Shown here piece after piece: positions 1-4,579 of a DNA stretch of 9,378 nucleotides (positions are counted from its first letter, which is position 1; the number at the start of each line of letters is the position of its first letter). The notes beneath the pieces are model-generated. The model was not told the DNA's origin and ran no database searches. It was given only the letters and a program-made list of their open reading frames with translations. Source of the stretch: a bacterium (lineage in GTDB: Bacteria > Elusimicrobiota > Elusimicrobia > Elusimicrobiales > UBA9959); assembly GCA_021845705.1 (NCBI GenBank), contig JAJZVJ010000063.1, positions 1 through 9,378 on the forward strand, read 5' to 3'. The position numbers and the translations under genes are program-made.

Positions 1-1196
1 ATCTCCGGGTTCGAATCTATAGGCGAGGTAATGGAGCCCGGTATTTTCCCGCAGGCGCCGGCAAGCACGAAGAAACCTGTGCCCGCAAGCGTCAGCGCCA
101 GGTGCACGGCCATTTTAAGCCCGTTATGCAGGGCCGCGAGCTGCAGGGCCGGCTTCTGTCCCGGCTGGAAAATAGCGTCCGGCCCGGCTTTTGACGGGGG
201 CTTGGGCGAAGGAGGAGGCGGCGGAGGAGGCCGCCTGTCAGAGGGTTTGGGGTCGGTCCTTTCAAGAGAAGCCTGGGAGACGGGCTCCGGTACTTTCATC
301 CTTGCCGTAACTTCCGGGATGTCGAAGGTGACTTCCGTGGAGGTCGGTTCCGTATAACCCTCGTCGGAGCCGTATTTCTGGAAATCAGCTATCACTTCCG
401 CGGCCGACTGGTAGCGCTCTTCGGGCTTCTTGTGCATCAGCCGCTCTATTATGCGGCAGGCCCAGAGCGGGACGTCCGGCTTTATAAGCATTACGTTCGG
501 AAGGGGGTCCCCGATATGCTTGTGTATCACTTCTATGGACGACTTGCCGTCAAAAGGGTACTTGCCGGTAAGTATGTAGAAGTAGGTGGCCCCGGCGGCG
601 TAAAGGTCGGCGCGGTTGTCCACCTTCCCCGCCAGGCCCTGCTCCGGTGACATGAAATACGCGGTGCCTACCATCTCGCCGGCCATAGTGAGCTGCTTTT
701 CTTCGGTTATGCTGCGCGCCAGCCCGAAGTCGACTATGCGGGGAATGCCGTCGGTGCCTACCAGGATGTTGGAAGGTTTGATGTCGCGGTGGATTATGGA
801 CTTGGAATGGGCGTGGGCCAGGCCCTGGAGAACCCCCGTCATTATGTCCGTGGCCTTCTTTACCGGCAAGGGGCCGTCCTCGTTGAGCAGGTCCTGGAGG
901 GTTTTTCCCTCCACGTAGGACATAATGATGAAATAAGAGCCGTTCTCCTGCCCGAAATTATAAACGTGCACGATATTGGGGTGTTCCAGCTTGGCGGCCG
1001 AGCGCGCTTCCCGCAGGAAAAAATCCACGTTGCGCTGTTCCCTGGCCAGCTCGGGCGCGAGCAGTTTTACGCAGACGAACTTGTCCAGCGCTTCCTGGTG
1101 CGCCTTGTAAACCGAGCCCATTCCGCCCTGGCCCAGTTTGCTGATGATCTTGCAGCCCGCGAAAACGGTGCCTGCGATATCGGGTTCTGTTTCCAT
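1..1196 (-). CDS. Ser/Thr protein kinase (PknB-like), 3' end beyond the left window edge
   Basis: This is a Hanks-type protein kinase that phosphorylates Ser/Thr on target proteins using ATP. I translated 398 codons from an ATG at 1196. The glycine loop GQGGMGSVYK spans residues 22-31 and the ATP lysine is K44 (VCVKLL). The alpha-C glutamate is E63, the catalytic loop HRDIKPSN lies at 136-143, DFG is at 156-158, SPE replaces APE at 183-185, and D197 sits in RADLYAAG. All key residues are present, so it should be active. After the kinase domain (ending about residue 275) come a Pro-rich linker with seven consecutive prolines (323-329) and one hydrophobic segment (about 362-382), suggesting a membrane-anchored kinase with an extracytoplasmic part that is cut off here. 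It starts 5 nt after the stop of the receiver-GGDEF gene and has no good Shine-Dalgarno of its own, so it is probably cotranscribed and translationally coupled. The substrate is unknown. Confidence 0.93.
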   Translation of the reverse strand, partial: METEPDIAGTVFAGCKIISKLGQGGMGSVYKAHQEALDKFVCVKLLAPELAREQRNVDFFLREARSAAKLEHPNIVHVYNFGQENGSYFIIMSYVEGKTLQDLLNEDGPLPVKKATDIMTGVLQGLAHAHSKSIIHRDIKPSNILVGTDGIPRIVDFGLARSITEEKQLTMAGEMVGTAYFMSPEQGLAGKVDNRADLYAAGATYFYILTGKYPFDGKSSIEVIHKHIGDPLPNVMLIKPDVPLWACRIIERLMHKKPEERYQSAAEVIADFQKYGSDEGYTEPTSTEVTFDIPEVTARMKVPEPVSQASLERTDPKPSDRRPPPPPPPSPKPPSKAGPDAIFQPGQKPALQLAALHNGLKMAVHLALTLAGTGFFVLAGACGKIPGSITSPIDSNPE

Positions 1197-1201
1197 CTTG
1201 G

Positions 1202-2134
1202 TTAAATGCGCCTGTCCCTTACAAAGATGCTGCCCCGGCGCGTGGAAAGTTCCTTGGCGTAATGTTTCAGTTCGGCGGCGCTTTCCACTATTTTCGCGTA
1301 GTGCCTCTGGGTGCGCGGGGCCACTATGGCCACGGTCAGCGACATAAGCGGGAAATCCTTGGTCTTGTTCGTGCGGTCCATCGTGGTTATGAACCCGCGC
1401 GCGCGGTCGACTTCGTTGTAGAATTCCGGGATGAACCTGTCGAACTCTTCCGTGATGGCCTTGGCCGCGGGCTCGCAGGCTTCCGGGGAGGTTATCAGGA
1501 CGAAGTCGTCCCCGCCTACGTGGCCCACAAAATAGTCGTGGCCCGCCGCGACCTTGGCTTTTTCCATCAGCAGCACGCCGATGCGCTTGATCACCTCGTC
1601 GCCCTTGGCGTAGCCGTAGACATCGTTGTAGGCCTTGAAGTTGTCCGCGTCTACATAACAGAACGCGAAAGGTTCGTCTTCGGCTATGCGCCGCGTGACC
1701 TCCTCTTCTATAGCGGGGCTGCCGGGCAGGCGGGTAAGCGGGTTCAGGGCGGTATCCGCGCTCTTCCTCTTGAGGATGCGGTTTATCCTGGCCCTGAGCT
1801 CCCTGACGTCGAAGGGCTTGGTTATGAAGTCGTCGGCGCCGAGTTCTATGGTGTTAACCCTGGCGTCCACCTCGGCCACGCCGCTGAGTATTATGATCGG
1901 GATGTCGCGGGTGTCGGGCGCCTCGCGTATGCGCTTGCATAGGGCGTAGCCGTCTATGCCGGGCATCCGCAGGTCCAGCAAAATGAGGTCCGGCTTGTTG
2001 TTCTTAAGGAACGCGATAACCTCTTCCCCGTGGTAGCAGGTGGTTACGGAGTAACTGTATTTTTTCAGAACGGCGGAAATGAGCAGGCCCACGTTAGGGT
2101 CGTCATCCACTACGAGCACTTTTTTTCCCAGCAA
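1202..2134 (-). CDS. Response regulator with C-terminal GGDEF domain (candidate diguanylate cyclase)
   Basis: This 310-residue cytoplasmic two-domain regulator has a receiver at about 4-122. It shows the acidic pocket D10/D11/D12, phosphoacceptor D54 (LLDLRMPG), S84 and K106 (ITKPFD). A GGDEF domain follows from the NPLTRLPGSP motif at 131-140, with YVDADNFKAYND at 160-171 and the signature GGDDF at 207-211. GGDEF enzymes make cyclic di-GMP from two GTP. Here the fourth signature residue is Asp instead of Glu, and no RxxD inhibitory site is seen five residues upstream, so activity is plausible but not assured; it could instead be a degenerate sensor domain. The start is TTG: an in-frame TGA lies eight codons upstream, no ATG or GTG lies between, and a G-rich ribosome site sits just upstream. 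It is the first gene of an operon with the kinase. An ATG in another frame upstream meets the gene at an A-run (see findings). Confidence 0.9.
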   Translation of the reverse strand: MLGKKVLVVDDDPNVGLLISAVLKKYSYSVTTCYHGEEVIAFLKNNKPDLILLDLRMPGIDGYALCKRIREAPDTRDIPIIILSGVAEVDARVNTIELGADDFITKPFDVRELRARINRILKRKSADTALNPLTRLPGSPAIEEEVTRRIAEDEPFAFCYVDADNFKAYNDVYGYAKGDEVIKRIGVLLMEKAKVAAGHDYFVGHVGGDDFVLITSPEACEPAAKAITEEFDRFIPEFYNEVDRARGFITTMDRTNKTKDFPLMSLTVAIVAPRTQRHYAKIVESAAELKHYAKELSTRRGSIFVRDRRI

Positions 2135-2136
2135 GA

Positions 2137-2143
2137 TTCCCCC
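2137..2143 (-). promoter_or_regulatory. Ribosome binding site for the TTG-started receiver-GGDEF gene
   Basis: GGGGGAA ends 2 nt before the TTG codon at 2134, with the G-run about 4-8 nt upstream. It is the only purine-rich site near the receiver reading frame and supports the non-ATG start. The spacing is a little short, so initiation may be modest. Confidence 0.5.
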
Positions 2144-2186
2144 AAGAAATCGTCAAGACGCTCCATCCTTAGGGAGCTTATTAATA

Positions 2187-2216
2187 ATTATAAGACATAA
2201 TATATAGAGAATGCAA
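2187..2216 (-). promoter_or_regulatory. Sigma70-type promoter for the receiver-GGDEF/kinase operon
   Basis: On the minus strand TTGCAT (2216-2211) is followed after 18 nt by a perfect TATAAT (2192-2187). The predicted transcription start is near 2180, giving a leader of about 45 nt before the TTG start. The -10 lies inside a short AT-rich inverted repeat at 2177-2194 (CTTAT with ATAAG arms, 8-nt spacer), a possible repressor site. This is prediction from sequence only. Confidence 0.6.
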
Positions 2217-2293
2217 GAACGGCTGGTCCCGCGCCCGCCTTGTTCCCGCCTTCTGTCCGCTGCCCGGGCCGCGGGTCCCATGTTCGCTGGGTC

Positions 2294-2321
2294 TTGCCAA
2301 AAACTGATTTTATGCTATAAT
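2294..2321 (+). promoter_or_regulatory. Extended -10 sigma70-type promoter for the HTH-receiver gene
   Basis: TTGCCA (2294-2299) and a perfect TATAAT (2316-2321) are separated by 16 nt. TGC just before the -10 gives the extended -10 element TGnTATAAT. The predicted start is near 2328, leaving a leader of about 40 nt. It faces away from the operon promoter at 2187-2216, so the two transcription units share one intergenic control region. Confidence 0.7.
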
Positions 2322-2332
2322 ACTAAAAAGAA

Positions 2333-2350
2333 TAAAAGTCGTAAAAGTCG
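2333..2350 (+). repeat. Perfect tandem 9-bp repeat in the leader of the HTH-receiver gene
   Basis: TAAAAGTCG occurs twice back to back, about 5 nt after the predicted transcription start and 8 nt before the ribosome site GGGAGG (2358-2363). A protein bound here would sit on the early transcribed region, so it is a candidate autoregulatory site for the HTH protein. It could also be a chance duplication. Confidence 0.5.
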
Positions 2351-2368
2351 CAACACCGGGAGGCACCA

Positions 2369-2935
2369 ATGAGGCAGAAGATCTTTAGTACTTTTGAAGT
2401 GGCTAAAATGATAGAGATTTCTCCGGGAACCGTGGCTAACTGGGTGGACGCCGGACGGCTTAAGGCGTTCAATACCCTCGGCGGTCACCGGCGGATAAAG
2501 GCGGAAGATCTGAAGACTTTCCTGGAAGAGAACAAGATCCCGGCCCCCAAGGAGCTGTCGGAGCGCATGGGCACCAAGAAGGTGCTTATCGTCGACGACG
2601 ATGTAAAGTTCCTGAAGCTGACCGAGCGCTTTTTCCGCACTTCCCGGAAAAAATGGGAAATATTTTCCGCCGCGGACGGTTTCCAGGCCGGGTCCCTGGT
2701 GGGCAGCGAGAAACCCGATGTAGTGATCCTGGACATAATGCTGCCGGACATAAACGGTTTCAAGGTCTGCGAGATAATAAAAGCCAGCAACAAGCGGACG
2801 CTGGTGATAGCGGTGACCGGATATGACTCCGAGGACATTAAAAACAAGATCTTGGCGGCCGGCGCGGACGCCTATTATGTCAAGCCGTTCAAGTTCGAGG
2901 AACTTCTGAAGCGCGTCGAATCCTGGCCTTCCTGA
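2369..2935 (+). CDS. HTH (excisionase/MerR-like) - receiver domain transcriptional regulator
   Basis: This 188-residue protein has its DNA-binding domain in front of its receiver, the reverse of most response regulators. Residues 5-55 form an excisionase/MerR-type winged helix: STFEVAKMIEISPGTVANWV is followed by GGHRRIKAEDL at 38-48, a typical wing of this family. A short linker (56-69) leads to a receiver at 70-188 with D76/D77/D78, phosphoacceptor D122 (ILDIMLPD), T150 and K172 (YVKPF). All phosphorylation residues are intact, so an upstream histidine kinase is expected, but none is in the window. The start is well supported by GGGAGG 5 nt upstream and by the promoter at 2294-2321. Targets are unknown; its own promoter or the divergent operon are the nearest candidates. 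Confidence 0.92.
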   Translation: MRQKIFSTFEVAKMIEISPGTVANWVDAGRLKAFNTLGGHRRIKAEDLKTFLEENKIPAPKELSERMGTKKVLIVDDDVKFLKLTERFFRTSRKKWEIFSAADGFQAGSLVGSEKPDVVILDIMLPDINGFKVCEIIKASNKRTLVIAVTGYDSEDIKNKILAAGADAYYVKPFKFEELLKRVESWPS

Positions 2936-2982
2936 AGGCCGTCCGGCGCTCCGGTCCCGGCATCGCGGATCTTAGGGTCAGC

Positions 2983-3001
2983 GGGGGTGGGTTAGGGAGG
3001 C
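2983..3001 (+). other. G-rich 3' UTR segment complementary to the C-rich hairpin loop downstream
   Basis: This purine-rich stretch lies between the HTH-receiver stop codon and its terminator, so it should form part of that mRNA's 3' UTR. It can pair with 3126-3145: 8 bp, one T/C mismatch, 4 bp, one bulged T, then 6 bp. The second partner is mostly the loop of the hairpin RNA at 3117-3172. Pairing is read directly from the sequence; a function is inference. Confidence 0.45.
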
Positions 3002-3010
3002 GCAGTATCC

Positions 3011-3052
3011 GGAGGCCCCTGTCCTGGAAGCGGGACGGGGGTTTCCTTATTT
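3011..3052 (+). terminator. Intrinsic terminator-like hairpin after the HTH-receiver gene
   Basis: Arms 3011-3024 and 3033-3046 form a 14-bp stem, including three G-T wobbles, around an 8-nt loop. TTATTT follows. It lies 75 nt after the stop codon and before the next promoter, as expected for the end of this monocistronic unit. The T-tail is interrupted, so termination may be incomplete. Confidence 0.6.
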
Positions 3053-3057
3053 ATAGG

Positions 3058-3073
3058 TGTAACTTGTGTTACA
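3058..3073 (+). promoter_or_regulatory. Perfect palindromic operator-like site upstream of the 3082 promoter
   Basis: TGTAAC and GTTACA are perfect inverted 6-mers separated by TTGT. The site ends 8 nt before the -35 box and is centred about 51 nt upstream of the predicted start. A dimeric regulator bound here would most naturally act as an activator. I cannot name the regulator family from the site alone. Confidence 0.6.
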
Positions 3074-3081
3074 TGTGCCAC

Positions 3082-3110
3082 TTGACAAAAGTCAGTCCGA
3101 GTGGTAGAAT
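3082..3110 (+). promoter_or_regulatory. Near-consensus sigma70 promoter with extended -10
   Basis: Consensus TTGACA (3082-3087), a 17-nt spacer and TAGAAT (3105-3110), with TGG just before the -10, make this the best promoter in the window. The predicted start is about 3116-3117, directly at the foot of the hairpin at 3119-3161. It drives that short RNA and, by readthrough, the TPR gene at 3195. Confidence 0.8.
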
Positions 3111-3116
3111 TTTGGG

Positions 3117-3172
3117 GTCAGGGCTGCCTCCCTCACCCTACCCCCCCAATAGGCAGCCCTGCCTTATTTTAT
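3117..3172 (+). ncRNA. Candidate small hairpin RNA or 5'-leader attenuator with C-rich loop
   Basis: An 11-bp perfect stem (3119-3129 with 3151-3161) encloses a 21-nt loop (3130-3150) in which 14 bases are C, including a run of seven. A T-rich tail (TTATTTTAT) follows. The stem starts about 2 nt after the predicted +1, so the transcript would be a nearly pure hairpin of about 55 nt. Two readings fit: a stand-alone small RNA ended by its own terminator, whose C-rich loop could bind G-rich ribosome sites or the complementary 3' UTR at 2983-3001; or an attenuator in the 78-nt leader of the TPR gene. I recognise no known RNA family. Confidence 0.5.
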
Positions 3173-3194
3173 ATGATAAACTGCGGTCTCCCGG

Positions 3195-4268
3195 ATGACA
3201 AAGAATATTAAAATAATCCTTGTTTCCGCCGCCGCGGCCGCCATTCTGCTGGCGGCCGTTTTTTCAGCAATGAAGCGGGCCGAGAACTCCCGCGAGGAGG
3301 CTCTTGGCTGGAGCGAGATCACCGCTATCGCGTCCGCCCGCGGGGCCGGTGAAGCCGCCTCGGAAGTTGAAAAGCGGCTCTCCGCCCACCCTAACGACGC
3401 TATCCTCCATTATTACCGGGCCCGGCTTTATTACGAAGCGGACCGGGGCAATGAGGCGCTCGGGGAAGCGGATAAGGCGATTAAACTGGGCTACGCGCAG
3501 GAAATTTCCCACCTGCTAAAGGCGCTGGTTTACGGCAGGCTTTTCGGCGACCGTGTCCGCCAGAAGGAACTGGCTTCTAAAGCGCTCTCCTACGATCCCA
3601 CTTATGACGACGGGTACATAGTGCGGGCCGAGGCCGGCTACGCGCTGGCGGACTATAAAGCCTGCGCGGCGGACGCCGCCGCTTTTTCCCGGCTGAAACC
3701 CGGGGCGCCTGACGGCTACGAACTGAGCCTGCTCTGCCTGGAGCGGCTCGGGGATTACGCCGGCGCCGAAAAAGCCGGCCGGGCGATACTTAAGATAAAG
3801 CCGGGCAGTCACGCCGCGCAGTGGCGGCTTGGCAGGATATACGCCGACCAGGGGCTGCATAAGCGCGCTATTAAGAAATTTTCCGAGGCGATACGACTTA
3901 GCGGCGGCCGGCCGAAATATTACCTGGACCGCGCCCGCTCCTGCGAGGCGCTGGGGGATTTTTCCTGCGAGGCCCAGGACTACTCTTCCGCCATGGACTG
4001 GAAGGAGGTTTCGGGGTACGCCAGTTATTATTACCTGCTGGGCGCGTCCATGCACCGCATCGGCGAGCTGGAGTACGGCCTGGAGGCCGCCGACAAAGCC
4101 GTGGTTAAAGCGCCCGGGGATGCGGCTAATTACGACCTGCGCGGCCGCCTTCGGGCGGAACTCGGGGACTCCCGCGGCGCCAAAAAAGATTTCCTCAAAA
4201 TGGTTTCCGTTTCCCCCGTCCTTAAACCCGAAGCCGACGCCCTGATAGAACAACTCAAAAAGAAATAA
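3195..4268 (+). CDS. Membrane-anchored TPR-repeat protein
   Basis: The 357-residue protein has an N-terminal hydrophobic segment (about 6-26, after the basic MTKNIK) without a lipobox Cys. It is therefore either a signal anchor or a cleaved signal peptide, placing the rest in the periplasm. From about residue 65 to the C-terminus the sequence is a run of degenerate 34-residue TPR units, recognisable by helices such as ALGEADKAIKLG, AGRAILKIKPGS, RAIKKFSEAIRLS and YGLEAADKAVVKAPGD. TPRs mediate protein-protein contacts, so this is probably a scaffold; no catalytic domain is seen. The start is fixed by an in-frame TAA at 3177-3179, but there is no convincing Shine-Dalgarno. The leader holds the C-rich hairpin. 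It lies upstream of, and in the same orientation as, the DUF2723/TPR gene, though a 311-nt gap with a large palindrome separates them. Confidence 0.85.
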   Translation: MTKNIKIILVSAAAAAILLAAVFSAMKRAENSREEALGWSEITAIASARGAGEAASEVEKRLSAHPNDAILHYYRARLYYEADRGNEALGEADKAIKLGYAQEISHLLKALVYGRLFGDRVRQKELASKALSYDPTYDDGYIVRAEAGYALADYKACAADAAAFSRLKPGAPDGYELSLLCLERLGDYAGAEKAGRAILKIKPGSHAAQWRLGRIYADQGLHKRAIKKFSEAIRLSGGRPKYYLDRARSCEALGDFSCEAQDYSSAMDWKEVSGYASYYYLLGASMHRIGELEYGLEAADKAVVKAPGDAANYDLRGRLRAELGDSRGAKKDFLKMVSVSPVLKPEADALIEQLKKK

Positions 4269-4294
4269 GCAAGCGGCGCCGCGGCACCGGATCC

Positions 4295-4427
4295 GGGGCT
4301 GGCAGGTGTGTCGCCCCGCGAACCCTGGAAGATGGAAACCCTTGCGTGGTTTCCCCCCGCCTCGGGAATTTATGGCGGGGCCCCCCTTTCCGCAAAGGGT
4401 TCGCGGGGCGACACCCCTGCCAGCCCT
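4295..4427. repeat. Large Y-shaped palindromic element (31-bp outer stem, two inner hairpins)
   Basis: Positions 4296-4326 pair with 4396-4426 as 31 bp with a single mismatch (T4307/C4415). Inside, GGAA (4327-4330) pairs with TTCC (4388-4391), leaving GCAA bulged. Within that are two perfect 7-bp hairpins: 4334-4340 with 4348-4354 (7-nt loop), and 4355-4361 with 4374-4380 (12-nt loop). The whole folds as a three-way junction. It starts 27 nt after the TPR stop codon and lacks a T-tail, so it is not an ordinary terminator. It could be a MITE or REP-like palindromic repeat, or a structured RNA. A 3-nt TCC lies on each side of 4295-4426, too short to prove a target duplication. No second copy is present in the window. 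Confidence 0.75.
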
Positions 4428-4579
4428 CCATTCAACAACAGCTGATAAGTGCTTCCGGGGTTATAGGCTGCCGCGGTGACCGGGTTGGTAAAAGCCTGCC
4501 GGAGGCCCGAGCCGGGTAGCGCGGGGGCCGAGCCCGCGGTTTCCCTATCGCGCCTTATAAGTTATAAAATAAATCCCGT
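4428..4579 (+). other. Leader/promoter region of the DUF2723 gene, no firm element
   Basis: This stretch is GC-rich up to about 4550, with a 6-bp hairpin CGCGGG/CCCGCG (4520-4525 with 4533-4538). It then turns AT-rich just before the start codon. TATAAG (4556-4561) and TATAAA (4563-4568) could be -10 boxes, but no good -35 is at the right distance, and they would leave a leader of only a few to a dozen nt. No Shine-Dalgarno precedes the ATG. I see no coding region here. Confidence 0.4.

Noticed and set aside
1262..1942. Plus-strand open frame of 226 codons opposite the receiver-GGDEF gene
   Set aside because: Antisense to conserved receiver and GGDEF motifs, with no promoter, ribosome site or domain of its own.
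2221..2290. GC-rich stretch between the divergent promoters as a structured RNA or small gene
   Set aside because: It contains only short GC repeats and no stable long stem or plausible coding frame; it is probably just spacer DNA.
3516..4253. Minus-strand open frame of 245 codons opposite the TPR gene
   Set aside because: No family motif is visible, and the TPR periodicity on the plus strand is clear. It is a shadow frame.
4292..4429. TCC on both sides of the Y-shaped element as a target-site duplication
   Set aside because: Three matching bases are expected by chance too often; without an empty-site comparison this does not show transposition.
4455..4540. Possible cyclic di-GMP (GEMM) riboswitch before the DUF2723 gene
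   Set aside because: AAAAGCC and a later GGGTAGCG-GGGG-CCGA piece faintly recall GEMM, which would be attractive beside a GGDEF gene. However, the GCAAA/GAAA loop elements and the proper first helix are missing.
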